DNA of 64,000 bases from Zygnema cylindricum (GCA_037447655.1 JBBHKE010000012.1:168537-232536); one strand, 5' to 3'; shown: positions 45,784 to 58,037, counted from the stretch's first letter. Notes: generated by a model not told the origin, from the letters alone. Made by a program: numbers and translations.

Positions 45784-47350
45784 AGTCTAATTTTAAATTT
45801 TCTTAAAACCCGCATTTTTCCCAACAATATTTTAGTTTAGGAGAGGGCAAAAGTTTGGTCATCATGTCAGCCACTATTTCTTCATCAGGTCTATACAGAA
45901 GATTTAAAATTTTATTTTAAACTTTTTCTCTTACGAAGCTTAATCTTATGTCCATATGTTTTGCTTTGAAATGGTGTTTTGGATTGGCTGCAATTGCAAT
46001 TGCAGCTTAGTTATCGCAAAAGATTTCATGCACTCCCTCCTTCATAAATCCCAGTTCTTTTACAATGATTTCACCCACATTAGTTCTTTTAGAGCAAAAC
46101 AAGACGCCATATACTCAGCCTCCATAGTAGAGTGAGCAACCACCTTTTGTTGCTTACTGCTCCAACAGCAAGCACCTTCCCCCACATACAAAACATATCC
46201 AGAAGTGCATCTTCTCATAGGTGCATCCCAATAACTGGCGTCACTCCAAGTGGTGATGTTAGTGTGCTCCCCTCCCAAATGCAACCATAATTCTCTGGTT
46301 CCAACCAGATATCTCATGACTCTCTTGGCTACCTCCCAATCTCTCTTCCTAGGATCATTAAGACTCCTACTGAGTACTCCAACAGCTGCCGCTATGTCCG
46401 GCCTAGTACAGTTCATAAAATAGATTAAGCTTCCTACAACCTCTCTATAAGGGATAGACTTCATGAACTCTCTCTCCTCTGGACTCATCTGATTGTCTAA
46501 GATCATCACTCGTCCTTCTACACTCCCATCACTTATTTTTTTCAAGTCCATGGGAGTGGTACAACTGTTAGCATTTTCCATCTAGAATTTCTCAAGCATA
46601 TTACCTATTGCTTCTTTCTGCGTAAGTCTGATAATCTTCTTCCCCCTATCTCTCTCCATTTGGATCCCCAAAATATATTTTGCCTCCCCTAAATCCTTCA
46701 TATCAAATCTGCCCCTAAGATCTATTTTAGCATATTGATATTCTCGAAAGACTTACTTAACACAAGCAGATCATCCACATAAATTGCAATAAAAATGACA
46801 CCATTCTCATCTTCAAACATATAGAAAGAATGGTCAGAGCTGATCCGGATGTATCCCAGATCGGTGAGAAACTCATCTAGTTTCTTGTTCCACTGTCGGG
46901 GAGCCTGTTTCAGTCCATATAAGGACTTTATGAGTCTGCAGACTTTGCTCTCTTCTCCTTCTTCCACAAACCCCTCGGGTTGCCTCATAAAAATTTCTTC
47001 CTCTAACTCACCATTAAGAAAAGCAGTCTTTATGTCCATCTGGTGTATTTCCATGTCTTCCGCTGCAGCCAGACTGAGGAGAATCCTTACCGATGGGAAC
47101 CGAACAACTGGAGCAATTGTCTCCTCATAGTCAATCCCCTCTTTTTGGGTGAACCCTTTGGCTACCAATCGAGTTTATACCTCTCAATTGTATTATCTAG
47201 GTTCAATTTTAGTTTAAATACCCATTTACATCCAATAGGTTTTCTGTCTGGAGGGCAATCCGCTAGTTCCCAAGTATTTGCTTCCATGATAGAAGCCATC
47301 TCATCATTTATGGCTCTAATCCATCTTTCTTTCTCTGGACTATTCACTGC
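45784..47350 (-). pseudogene. pol: Copia C3 reverse transcriptase and RNase H
   Basis: Frame 47162-47347 starts the RT (WIRAINDEMASIMEANTWEL, GCKWVFKLKLN). Frame 46722-47168 carries MVAKGFTQKEGIDYEETIAP, MDIKTAFLNGELEEEIFM, KSLYGLKQAPRQWNKKLDEF and the catalytic IAIYVDDLLVLSKS. RNase H (46060-46581) has SIPYREVVGSLIYFMNCTRP, TWSDASYWDAP and AHSTMEAEYMA. The expected WCDNQAAIAI segment follows after a stop at about 46000. The frames differ between blocks, so at least two frameshifts are present. Confidence 0.92.
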
Positions 47351-48260
47351 CTCTTAGTAAAACTAAGGCTCATCTGGGTGGGATAGCTTAGGAACCTTAT
47401 GGGCAGCTTGTTTTTCCTGTATCCTTTTGCTACTCCTCTTTCCTCCCTCAAACTCCGAAGCTGGAATGGATGGAAGTCTTGGATTTCTTCTCGCTGTCTC
47501 ATCGGCTCCCCTGTCCATGAAAACCGGTTCTTGTCCCGCAACTTCTATCTCCTCGAAGTCCATAGGAGTATGTGAGGTTTCCAGTGAGTCTCTTGTATCT
47601 TCGATCTCCCCTGAATCTGTAATCACAGTTTCACTCATGTCCCTTTCGGGAACTACCAAATTCTCATCACTTTCGGACTCAAATCTGATCCTTATCTTCT
47701 TTGTATATTTGAAGGGGTCAAGTGACTTCCCTTCATCCATGACAACTAAGTGTTTGACCAGAATGATATCTTTCTTTGCTAAGTCATAAACTTTATATCC
47801 CTTAACATCCTCATCATATCCCACAAAGTATCCAGGTTTTCCCTTAGCATCTAGTTTCCAGTTTTTTCCTATCTGTGTCAAGATTGTACACTTGGCTACC
47901 AAATACTTTAAGGTGTGAGATATCTGGTTTCCTTCCAACCCATCACTCATAAGGTGTCACTCCCTTTACAGCTGAGGTAAGGACTCTATTCTTAATGTAG
48001 TTGGCATAGTTCATTGTTTCTGCCCAAAATCTCTTTCCTATTTTCTTGTCTGCCAACATACTGTGCACACTATCTCCAAGTGTTCGATTCAACCTCTCAG
48101 CTACCCCATTTTGTTCCGGATTATATGGTACAGTTTTTTGGTGCTGCACTCCCTCATCTCTCAGATATTCCACAAACTCGTTAGAGGTATATTCCCCCCC
48201 ATTATCACTCCTTATCCTCTTAATGGGGGTTTCATGCAACTTCTCACTCCAAGCTTTATA
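47351..48260 (-). pseudogene. pol: Copia C3 integrase core and C-terminal part
   Basis: Frame 47943-48239 has the second catalytic Asp in IRSDNGGEYTSNEF and the catalytic Glu in PEQNGVAERLNRTL. A stop interrupts TPYE-stop-WVGRK. The C-part (47363-47950) has WKLDAKGKPGYFVGYDED and KGYKVYDLAKKD, then the acidic linker to RT. A TAA at about 48258 separates it from the N-terminal part in the same frame. Confidence 0.9.
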
Positions 48261-48995
48261 TTATTTGAAGAAAGTTGATGCTTTAGAATTTGTTTTCAGA
48301 AAGAAGACTCTAGAGTATCTAGACCAGTTATCAGTTATTGTCATCATAAACCTCTTTCCTCCAACCGAAGGTACTTTTGCAGGTCCCCAAATATCTGTGT
48401 GGACCAAATCTAACACTTTCTCACCTCTATATGTGGCGGCTTTGGGAAAGGGAAGTCTGTGAGCCTTACCTTGAGCACAATCACTACAATCATCCATCAT
48501 TTCATTATCCTCAAATTGAATGCCATCTACTACTCCAAGCTTTTTCATTTCTTTCAACCTATCAAAATGCATATGCCCCAACCGCTTATGCCAAATCATC
48601 ACCTGAGGAACACCAACATAATAAGCATTCTTCTTTTCATTACTCATGTTAAGCCTAAATATTCCTTGGCTACCCTTATTTGCTGTGAAGTAAACTTCAT
48701 TCTCATACTTAGCTGTAAAGACTCCCTTTCTGGTGAAAGTATCAAACTCTTTGTCATCTAACACAGACGTAGAGACAAGATTTTTACTCCGCTGAGGAAT
48801 GTAAAGTACATCTGAGAATGTAAGTATAGAAGTCTTACCCTCCACTAAGACTTTCAGATCTACTGATCCCACTAGATCTGTAGTAACCACTCTCCCATCC
48901 CCATACTCTATCTCTACAGTAGGAATCTTTCTTAGCTTAGTGAAGAGTTCTTTATCACAACACATATGCATGGATGCACCTGAGTCGATAATCCA
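48261..48995 (-). pseudogene. pol: Copia C3 protease and integrase N-terminal part
   Basis: The active-site DSGASMHMC is just upstream of the long frame 48261-48971. It is followed by VLYIPQRSKNLVSTSVLDD, the pre-integrase MIWHKRLGHMHFDRLKEM, the zinc pair CSDCAQGKAH and the first catalytic Asp in LVHTDIWGPAKVP. This is the best-kept coding block in the window. Confidence 0.92.
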
Positions 48996-50086
48996 TCTTT
49001 CCTGTGGAGCTTCTTGAATTGCTCCAAGGGCACACTTTTGCCTCCGAGGGATCTCCTACTCCCCCAGACTCTCGTCAAGAAGAAGCTCCCCATCCTCCTC
49101 AGAGGACTCATCCTCGGTTTCTCGTGACACTTTTGTAACCACAAGTGCCTTTTTATTCCCTACGGAAGAACCTCCTCCACGGCTCTTTTGGAGCCTTAGC
49201 TCTGATAGCTTGACACAATCTGCAATAAAGTGTCCCGGCTTTTCGCAATAATGACAAAGACCCTTTGGGGGCCTCTGTCCCCTAGAATGATCTCTTTCCC
49301 CTCTATAAGGTTTCTTCGGGTCCTTCCCCCATCGGTCCCCTCCTGCTGCAGCTTGAATGCTCTTTCCTCCTCTCCTAATCTCCATTGTGTTTTCATGCAC
49401 AAGTATCATCTTGACTACTGTGTTCCATTTCCATGAACTATCAGGCATTCACTGTACTCGGTACACAATGTTTTCGAACTCATCTGGTAATTTCATGATA
49501 AGGGTGTTAACTTTCATTTTCATTGTACCTGTCTACCCGGCACTTTCCATTTCCATATACAAACAAGAAAGATCATTCCAGTAACCTAACATCTTTCCTC
49601 CTTTGTAAGTGTAACTCAATAGCTTTTGCTCAGCCAACTGGAGCTCTTGAATTGTCCCAGCTCTATAAACTCCACTAAACACTTCCACAACTCCTCGGCC
49701 TTGTAAATGTGAAGATGAGGAGTGGCCAAACCTTGTGTGAGGTGCCTCAGAATGAAGTTCTTGGCAGCCATGTTTACATCCTCCCACATTTAAGTATCGT
49801 TCTCCACGGTCTTCACAGTCGTCGCTCCCGATACTGTGGCAATAAGAGTGAGGGGTGTCTCGTTCCCTTTTTCCTTTTCAGACACATTGCTGTCCCCATC
49901 ATCTGCCTCCTTCGCTGAGGCAGCCGTTGTTGCAGAAAACCTTACTCCCCCAAATCATGGTGGACGTTTCACTTGTCCACTGACGATACCCCAGTATCGT
50001 TTTTCACACAAAGCTCCCATCATCATGGCCTCCCAATAGATGAACCCAGATCCATTGAAGGTGGGCACCCTAGAGGGTGGGCCCAT
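48996..50086 (-). pseudogene. gag: Copia C3 gag
   Basis: It starts at the ATG within the primer-binding site (50086): MGPPSRVPTFNGSGFIYWEA. The middle contains NMAAKNFILRHLTQGLATPH and MKLPDEFENIV in different frames. Frame 49056-49448 has the basic stretch GGKSIQAAAGGDRWGKD and a perfect CCHC knuckle, CHYCEKPGHFIADC, then an acidic tail (EDESSEEDGELLLDE). A stop near 49054 separates it from protease in the same frame. Confidence 0.88.
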
Positions 50087-50090
50087 AACC
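50076..50090 (-). promoter_or_regulatory. half-tRNA primer-binding site of C3, overlapping gag ATG
   Basis: The minus strand reads GGTTATGGGCCCACC directly after the 5' LTR end (rc of tgcaattctg). It matches 15 of 15 bases to the complement of the initiator tRNA-Met anticodon arm. The ATG (50086-50084) begins gag. Confidence 0.85.
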
Positions 50091-51126
50091 TGCAATTCTG
50101 TGTCCTCCATTGGACTACTGAATACAGGAAGCCTCTAGATAGTATTTAACTAACCCACTTTAAGCCACAACCACTTCTACCCAAGAAGGCAAACAGACAA
50201 TTTGACTACTTCCGTGTGCAGCCTAGACTCCCTTGAGTCCGTAGCAAAAAGAATCACTGAAAACGGCCAACCAGCCGATAAGTTATGAGGCAGTAAAGAT
50301 GCCAATTTGTACAAACTCTCAAGGGAGAGGTGACTACCTACCAAAATTTTCTAAGTCCTGATTCTCTCTAATAACTCCTATCTACTGAAGTACGGACCAA
50401 TCAGATTACTGTATCGTACACAAAAGTACTACTACCGATGTACCTTTTGTACGACCTATGTACGACAAGGCTATTAAGTGGACGCGTATCCGCTTTTCAC
50501 TCGTCCGTACGTTCCTTGGAAATCCTATGACCAAATGTCATCTCTCCACGTGGCTCCAGGTCATGCCATGTCACAAAACGCCAAAGTGACCACTCCGGAA
50601 TTTCGGCGATGATGTGCGCCGTTGGATTTTATGCGAAACGCAATCTTAGCCGTAATAAATACTTGCGCAACATTTGTTCCGATGTCGAAATAAAATGCGT
50701 GGTATCCGTTTTGAATTAGTGTCGTACAACGTACTTTATAAACCTGAATCTATGTACGCCGTATACATTTCTAGTTAAATGAATTTTATCCACTCGAACT
50801 AAATACATATCTATCACATACTATAGCACTTAGCATTTGTCATAGTCTATTAGGATAAAGCTAACCGCTATCGGTCAACTTGACGCACCGCAGGTACCGA
50901 GATCAAATCTCTGGTCCGTCAAGTATATTTTTAGTAACCTACTAAATTTAGTTGTTCTGTTGAACTATGGCAGCCATGGATCAACCTCTCTCTCTTACCT
51001 TCAGTGACTACAACAAGTATGGGAGCTAGAGAGCGGAGGTGGAGGCAGGCTGTCTGTCCTTTTTCTTTTCTTTTATAAAACATATTTAAACCTAGAAAAT
51101 TCTTTAGAAATCTATAAATTTCAACA

Positions 51127-51360
51127 CATACCTTACTCTCCTCTCCTTGCTCCACAAATCCTTCGCATCAAAATCTCCTCTTCCAGTTATCCCTGCAAAA
51201 AGGTTGTTTTGATGTCCATTTGGTGCACTTTTATGTCTTCTAGTGCTTCTAGAAGTATGCGGACGGAAGGAAATTTGACGACCAAGGCAAAGGTTTCCTC
51301 GTAGTCAATACCCATTTCTATGTAATTCCTATGGCCACTTACTAGGCTTGTAGGGTTTAA
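51127..51360 (-). pseudogene. pol: Copia C4 RT N-terminal part
   Basis: The frame contains IDYEETFALVVKFPSVRILL and VHQMDIKTTFLQG, continuing the RT broken at 44730. The first five bases duplicate catac. It stops where the TRIM LTR begins. Confidence 0.85.
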
Positions 51361-51589
51361 TAGTTTTATCTGGGTTTTTTCTGGGATTTTGCATGTCCCA
51401 CACATGGGAAAATTGAGCCGGCCAGGGTTCGAACCTAGGACCTTTCACTTCAGCTGCGAACGCACTACCACTGTGCCACCAGCTACATGTAGAGCCTGGC
51501 GGGTCCGTACCCATTTATTATAGGCGGCTTGAGTATGGATATTCTATATTCTACCCTGTATTGGACTGGCTTCACGTGCCAATCCAACA
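51361..51589 (-). mobile_element. solo TRIM LTR in C4
   Basis: The minus strand reads TGTTGGATTGGCACGTGAAGCC and contains the tRNA-like domain. Its far end (51361-51395) is diverged, and no TSD is visible (tttaa and ttgcc). About 300 bp of C4, present in C5 at roughly 55100-55395, is missing at this site. Confidence 0.82.
51415..51485 (-). tRNA. tRNA-like gene in solo TRIM LTR, acceptor covaries
   Basis: 71 nt. Acceptor TAGCTGG/CCGGCTC pairs at six positions. The C-A mismatch seen in the other copies is here a C-G pair. T stem CTAGG/CCTGG keeps pairing by a G-U. D arm, anticodon loop AGCTGAA and trailing AATTTT are unchanged. Confidence 0.7.
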
Positions 51590-51996
51590 TTGCCGTGGGT
51601 TTTTTTTTAACAATCTCGGCTTCTCCCCTGTCCCTTGTTTCCGAGTAATTCTACATCACGTCTTCTGCTTCCTGTAGAGTTGTCACTGAAGTTTCTGCGG
51701 CTGAGTCCTTCTCAGTCTGATTTGTATGTGCAAGAATGTCTTCCTCTCTGAAACGTGGATAGTTAAGATGCTCAAACTCATCAGAATTTTCAAACTCAAA
51801 TTTTTACTCACTTTGTATACTTGAAGGAATCCACAGCCTTTCGTTCATCTATAACTACTAAGTGCTTTACTAAGAATATATCTTCCCTTTAAAGATCATA
51901 ACCTTTGTCTCCTTTGACACCTTCGTCATATCTTAACAAATACCTTAGTTTTCTTTTAGGATCTAGCCTCCAATTAGACCAATCTGGTATAGAATG
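51590..51996 (-). pseudogene. pol: Copia C4 integrase C-terminal linker
   Basis: Acidic or polar linker and integrase end, decayed: pieces matching C5 at 55395-55800 (aacaatctcggcttctcccct; ctactaagtgcttt; ggatctagcctccaattagac). It is cut at 52000 by the + strand M-type LTR of C6. Confidence 0.7.
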
Positions 51997-52000
51997 AACA

Positions 52001-53092
52001 TGTAGAAATTGATGGTTCTTTTAGTATTTTCTTAATCTAAAATATAATGTAGAAAAGAAGCAAAGGCAATCTGCCTCTAACACCTCTCTTCAACTCCCAC
52101 ACTTGTTGCAGTCTTTGAAAGTTGGAGAGAAAACTAGAGCCATGGCTACCTAAGCTATCCATAGGTTTACGAGAAATAAATTAGTTGATTTACGGATTGG
52201 TAATTTCTTTACTAAAAGGGAAGATGTCACATCCAAAATTTGATCTTAGTACTTGCCGTCCGATAAAGCCATCGCTAGCTGGTGGACTTATCGATCAAGT
52301 TAAAGACTAGAGTTACATGCTATAGGGTTTGTTAGTTATCAAAATGTTACCAGGTAGGATAATTCATTTAACGACAAATGTTTTCGGGATACATAGATTC
52401 AATTATCTAAAAGTACGGATTTTGGTACGGATAAGAAACGAGTACCGCGCATTTTAATTCTTTTACAAAACAAATACCGCACAAGCAGTTATGATTTCTA
52501 CGATTGAAATCTGCATTCAATTGGACGGCCGAAAACAAAGCCAAGATTGCAGAAGAGATTCTCGGCAATTTATGGTCATCGCCACATCGCATGACACGTG
52601 GCACAATTAAGTTGGATCGCAGAATCTTTGGGGATTACGGAACCGAATCCCGATATGACATGTGTCGACATTTAGGCCATGTCGTACAATATCCGTACAT
52701 AAAGTACACCGGCAGCTGTACTTTTGTGTACGACAATATAATATAATTGGTGCCGTACAACGGTAGATATAGTTTTAGAGAGAGATAGGACTTAGAAAAA
52801 ATTGGTAGATACTTAGAAAAAATTGGTAGATAGGACTCTCTCTCCCACAGAGCTTCTGTACAAAAGGTCAACTTTGACCCTCCATAACTTACTGCTCAGA
52901 GGAGCAAATTCAGAGATTTTTTTTTTGCTATCGACTCACGAAAGTCTTGCCTGCACAAGGGTGAAGGTGGTCAAAGTTTTTGTTTGCCAGGATGGCGTTC
53001 ATTCGTGCTAAAAGACAAAGGGGTCAGCGTTATCCAACAGGCTTCGTGTGAGCTGCTTACTCTGAGGTCCTATGGAAGGTCTCTAACTTGCA
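52001..53092 (+). mobile_element. M-type LTR, + orientation, apparently chimeric C6/C5
   Basis: TGtagaaattgatgg...ctctaacttgCA, 1092 bp. The first ~605 bases are the counterpart of what is missing from C6's LTR at 59106. The last part is closer to C5's LTR (rc shares cataggacctcagagtaagc with 58059) than to C6's own end. It is followed by ccaat and an inverted partial LTR. Confidence 0.75.
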
Positions 53093-53701
53093 CCAATGTA
53101 GTTGTACCACGTGCATCCAATGTGGCAATGACCACAAACCGCCAAATTTCTCTTTTGCGATCTTGGCATTCTTTTCGGCCGTCCGATTGAATGCATATTT
53201 CAATCATAGCCGTCATAAATACTTGCGCGGTATTTGTATCGTTTAAAGAAACAAATGCACGGTACTCTTTTCTTATCCCTATCGAAATCCGTACTTTTAC
53301 ATAACTAGAGCTATGTATCCATAAACATTTGCCGTTTAATGAATTTTCCTACGTGACAACATTTAAATAAATATCAAGCCCTCTAGTATGTGTCATTTGT
53401 CTAGACTTAACGGATAAGTCTACTGGCTACAGGCGTTTTGACGCTCGGCAGGTACCAAGATCATATCGTAGTTCTGACATACTCCTTATAGCAAATAAAC
53501 CTACCTATCCGTAAATCAGCTAATCTTTTTTCCGTAAACCTCTTGATAGCCTACGAAGCCATGGCTCTAGCTTCCCTCCAACTTTCCAATGACTGCAACA
53601 AGTGTGGGAGTTGGAGAGAGAAGTTAGAGGCAGATTGCTTCGGCTTCTTCTTGTATTCAAATTTAGACCTAGAAAATAATAAAAAACCATCGATTTCTAC
53701 A
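53093..53701 (-). mobile_element. partial inverted LTR (C5 3' side)
   Basis: Minus-strand LTR start TGTAGAAATCGATGG at 53701, matching 58490-59105 but lacking the distal ~450 bases. Its first five bases ccaat are the complement of attgg, near the attag at 59106. Confidence 0.75.
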
Positions 53702-55120
53702 CTCCCCTTATTTTCTATTCAATCTTTAATTTCAAACCACTCTTCTCCCTACAAAAAATTAGCTTAGGGGTACGCACAGGTTTGGTCATCATATCTGCTA
53801 CCATCTCGCTATCTAGTCCGTACTCTAAACTGATTATTTTGTTTTCTCCTTTCTCTCTAACAAAGCTGAGTCTAATGTCCATGTGTTTAGCTTTAAAATG
53901 ATGTTTAGGATTGGCAGAAATAGCGATTGCTGCTTCATTATCACAAAAAAAATTCTTCACACCACTCTTAAGGTGCCCAAGCTCACCAAGCAATGCCTTG
54001 ACCCACATCAATTCTTTTACAGCAAAGCAAAAGGCCATATACTCAGCCACAATTGTGGACTAAGCAATAACCTTTTGTTGTTTGCTACTCCTACAGCAAG
54101 CCCCATCACCCACATATAATACATATCCATAAGTACATCTCCTTCTTGTAGCATCACCATAACTAATATCACTCCAAGTAGTGATGTCGCTATTCTCCCC
54201 ACCTAAATGCAACCAAAGATCCCTACTTCTTATCAAATATCTAAGGACTCCCTTAGCTACCTCAAAATCCTTCTGAGTGGGAGCATTTAGACTTCTACTC
54301 TGCACGTCTACAGCCGCAGCTAAATCCGTTCGTGTACAATTCATAAAATAGATTAGGCTTCCCACTACTTGTCTGTAAGGAATAGTTTGAATGAACTTTT
54401 GTTCTCCAGGACTTAATTCCTCGTCTAAAACTATGACTCCTTCTTCCTCACTCACCTCACTTCCCTTCTTTAACTCCATTGGAGTTTTACAACTATTAGC
54501 TTTATCCATCTAAAATTTTTCCAGCATGTTCCCTATTGCTTCATTTTGAGTGAATCTTATAATCTTTCTTTCTCGGTCTCTTTCTACTTGAAGACCCAAT
54601 TATAATTTGCTCCCCCTATATCCTACATTTCTATTCTCCCCTTAATATCGGTTTTTAGTTTATTAATTTTTTCCATTGATTTACTTAAAATAAACAAATC
54701 GTCAACATAAATTGCAATAAATATAACACCTTCCTCATCTTCAAAAACATAGATTGAGTGATATGAGCTGATTCGGATGTATCCTAGATCACTAAGAAAC
54801 TCATCAAGCTTCTTATTCCACTGTCGAGGCGCTTGCTTCAAACCGTAAAGATATTTAATCAGCCGGCATACCTTACTATCCTCTGCTTCCTCCACAAATC
54901 GTTCGACTTGGTGCATGAAGATTTCCTCTTCCAATTCTCCATGCAAAAAGGTTTTGTTTTGATGTCCATCTGGTGCACCTCCATGTCTTCCGCTGCTGCT
55001 AGACTGAGAAGTATGTGGACGGAGGGAAATTTGGCAAACCGGGGCAAAGGTTTCCTCGTAGTCGATTCCTTCTTTGTGTATAAATCCATTTGCCACTAAT
55101 CGCTTAATGGTGTTATACAT
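53702..55120 (-). pseudogene. pol: Copia C5 RT and RNase H
   Basis: RT frame 54623-55120 has IDYEETFAP, GELEEEIFMH, IKYLYGLKQAPRQWNKKLDEF and IAIYVDDLFILSKSMEK. RNase H is in two frames: 54060-54509 (IPYRQVVGSLIYFMNCTRTD, TWSDISYGDA) and 53715-54050 (FFCDNEAAIAISANPKHHFKAKH, ADMMTKPVRTPK). Stops and shifts lie between. Confidence 0.9.
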
Positions 55121-56578
55121 GTTCAGTTTTTATTTGAAAACCCATTTACAACTGATTGAATTTCGGTTAGGTGGTTAGTCCACCAGCTGCCAAGTATCGG
55201 TTGCCATAATTGAGGCCATCTCCTCATTGATGGCTGTCTTCCACCGGTTCCATTCTGGAAAAGTCATCGCCCCTCCATAAGTTTGAGGTTCATCTTCATG
55301 AGATAGTTTTGTTATCTTCTTATTAACGTATTTTTCATGCAATCTTTTGCTACTTCTCCTTCCCCCTTCAAAATCTGTGGCTGGAATAGATGGTTCTTGT
55401 GGGTTCTTTCGAACAATCTCGGCTTCTCCCCTATCCCTTGATTCTGAATCAATTTCACCACGTCTTCCGCTTCGGGTAGAGTTGTCATCGAAGTTTCCGC
55501 AGTCCATTCCTTTTCGATGTGATTTGTACCTGCATGAATGTCATCTTCTCTAAAACCTAGATAGTTAGGAAGCTCAAAGTCATTGGAATTTTTTGACGCA
55601 AATCTGATTTTTTTTGACTTTGTATACTTGAAAGGATCCACAGACTTTCCTTTATCCATAACTACTAGATGCTTTGGTAAGATTATTTCTTCCCTTATTT
55701 ATTGTAAACTCAATATCCTTTAACATCCTCATCATATCCTATTAAGTATCCCGGTTTTCCTTTAGGATCTAGCTTCGAATTAGACGGATTTGTATCTAGA
55801 CTGAATACTTGACTGCCCAAAACCTTTATGTGAGATATGTCTGGTTTTCAGCCCGTCCATCTCTCTTAAGGTGTTTGATCTTTTATAGCTAAGGTAAGAA
55901 CGTTATTTTTGAGTTAATTAGCATAATTCATTCCTTCTGCCCAAAACCTTTTTCCTATCTTTTATCCAACAACATACTTCTAGCACTATCACTTAGTGTC
56001 ATGTTTAATCGTTCAGCTTCCCCATTCTGTTCCAAGATTTATAGAACTTACTTTTGGTGTTGAACACTATCTTCCTTCAAAAAAACCTTAAACTTGTTAG
56101 AAAAATACTCTCCACCATTGTCACTCCTTACTCTCTTGATTAGAAATTCATGGAGTTTTTCGCTCCGTGTTTTATATTGTCTAAAACAATCCTAAGCTTC
56201 TGACTTGTTTTTCAAAAAATACACCATGGAATAACGAGACCAATCATCAGTGATACTCATCATAAATCTCTTCCCCCCCGGTGAGGGCACATTGGCTAGT
56301 CCCCAAATATTTGTGTGTACTAAATCTAGAATTTTTTCTCCCCTATAGGTGGTTGTTTTGGGAAATGGCAATTTGTGTGCTTTACCTTGAGCACATCCAC
56401 TACAATCACTAAGATTCTCACTCTCACTGAACTGAATTCCTTCCACCACGTCCATCTTTTTCATCTCTCTTAGCTTATCTAGATCCACATGCCCAAGCCT
56501 CTTATGCCACATCATTATATCATGAACACCAGCATAATAAAGTTTCTTCTTTTCATTGCTTAATATGAGCCTAAACAC
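55121..56578 (-). pseudogene. pol: Copia C5 integrase and linker
   Basis: Frame 56192-56578 has MMWHKRLGHVDLDKLREM, CSGCAQGKAHKLPFPK and HTNIWGLANVP, where the first catalytic Asp is replaced by Asn. Further down are pieces of SDNGGE and RLN.TL near 55990-56140, then the linker frames 55175-55507 and 55312-55659 (MDKGKSVDPFKYTKSKKI). Confidence 0.85.
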
Positions 56579-58037
56579 CCCTTAGTTACCTTTTTCAGCA
56601 ATGAAATAAACTTCCTCCTCAAAACTAGCAATAAATACTCCTTTTCTAATGTTAGTATCAAAACCCTTATCATCTAATACAGACGTAGAGATGAGGTTTT
56701 TGTTCAGCTCCGGAATAAACAATTTATTGAAGAATAGAACTATGGATGTCTTTCCTTCTACTATCACTTTCAGATCTACCGATCCTAAAAGAGTAGTACT
56801 AACTATCGTCCCATCCCCTTACTATATCTCTATAGTGGGAATCTTTCTTATCTTAGTGAACAGGTGTTTATCCTTACACATGTGCATGGAGGCACGTGAA
56901 TCTACAATCCAGCGTGCTTAACCTTTCAATTCACCGAAAGCACATTTATGCTTTCGTGAAATTTCGACCTCGTTTGTTGCTTACAACTCCTCATCCAATA
57001 AAAGCTCATCGTCTTCGTCTTCGGATTCCACCTCATGTACCTATGTCACAAGGGCCTTTTTCTTTCCTCTCGGGGTTCCACCAGTCTGCCCCTCTTTTAA
57101 TCAAAGCTCGGTTAGCTTAATGCACTCCAACAAATTATGCTTTGGTTTCTTACATAAATGACATAATCCCTTCGGAGCCTTTGGTCTGAACTCGTCGGAC
57201 GGATTTTTATGCTCCCCACTGAGTAATATCCGAACGGTCTTTAAGAATCCTTATTCCTCCAATTGGTCCCAGCGCTCCTAAGGATTGCCCACTCTTTCTT
57301 CCCCTTCCGATCTCAATCGTATTCTCCCGAACGAGAATCATTCCTACCACTAAGTTCCATATCCACCTTGAGTCAGGCAAGTCCTGCACACGGTTGACTA
57401 TGTTCTTGAACTTATCAAGTAACTTCATCAGTAAACAGTTAACCTTTTCTTTTTCACTAAAGTCTTTTCCAGCATTCTCTAGCTCCATAAAAAGTGTAGC
57501 AAGCTCATTGCAAAAATCCAACATCTTCCCCCCTTTGTATAGATACTCCTTAACTTTTTGATCAACCAACTATTGTTTGTTAATCATACCACTTTGGTAC
57601 ATCTCTACGAGAGCCATCCAAAGATCGGATGCCCTTTCTACCTGCAAATGAGGACATGCAAGTCTTTGAGTAAGATGGCGGAGGATGAAGTGCTTTGCCG
57701 CCATATTGTTGAAGTCCCAGGTATCAATATATCTCTCCTCGTTCCTCGGAATAGGTGTCATGAATACCGAACTAGTTGCTATTGGTGTGGTCCTCTCCTT
57801 CTCCTTTCATTTTTCTATCACTTCTCCTTCCTTTGTCTCCTCTGTTGAAGATGGATCTGCATCTCTAGTGAATCTGCCTCCTGTAAACACTGGAGGTATC
57901 CCAAGACTATAGGGATGCCTCACCCGTCCACTCACTATTCCCCAAAATTGTTTCTCACATAGAGCTCTTGTCATCATACTTTCCCAGTATATGAAGCCAA
58001 CTCCATTGAATTTGGGCACCCTAGATGGTGGGCCCAT
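56579..58037 (-). pseudogene. gag: Copia C5 gag and protease
   Basis: Gag starts at 58037 inside the primer-binding site: MGPPSRVPKFNGVGFIYWES, open to 57807. Further frames 57570-57761 (NNMAAKHFILRHLTQRLACP) and 57207-57569 (YLYKGGKMLDFCNELATLFM, RVQDLPDSRW) follow. A decayed knuckle lies near 57130-57160. Protease remains are DSRASMH near 56895 (normally DSG) and frame 56582-56767 (LFIPELNKNLISTSVLDD). Confidence 0.88.

Larger units (their letters stand above)
44731..51126 (-). mobile_element. full-length Copia element C3, 6396 bp, TSD catac
   Basis: LTRs 44731-45768 (1038 bp) and 50091-51126 (1036 bp) are similar but show several substitutions per 100 bp in the parts compared. Catac flanks both sides (44726-44730, 51127-51131). 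Order on the minus strand: LTR, half-tRNA PBS, gag, protease, integrase, RT, RNase H, purine tract, LTR. It is the most complete element here, but pol carries several stops and frame changes, so it is not autonomous now. Confidence 0.95.

Noticed and set aside
30178-47800. Plus-strand frames antisense to Copia pol (for example 47427-47789, 48046-48462, 41356-41772)
   Set aside because: They are shadows of the better-supported minus-strand pol frames.
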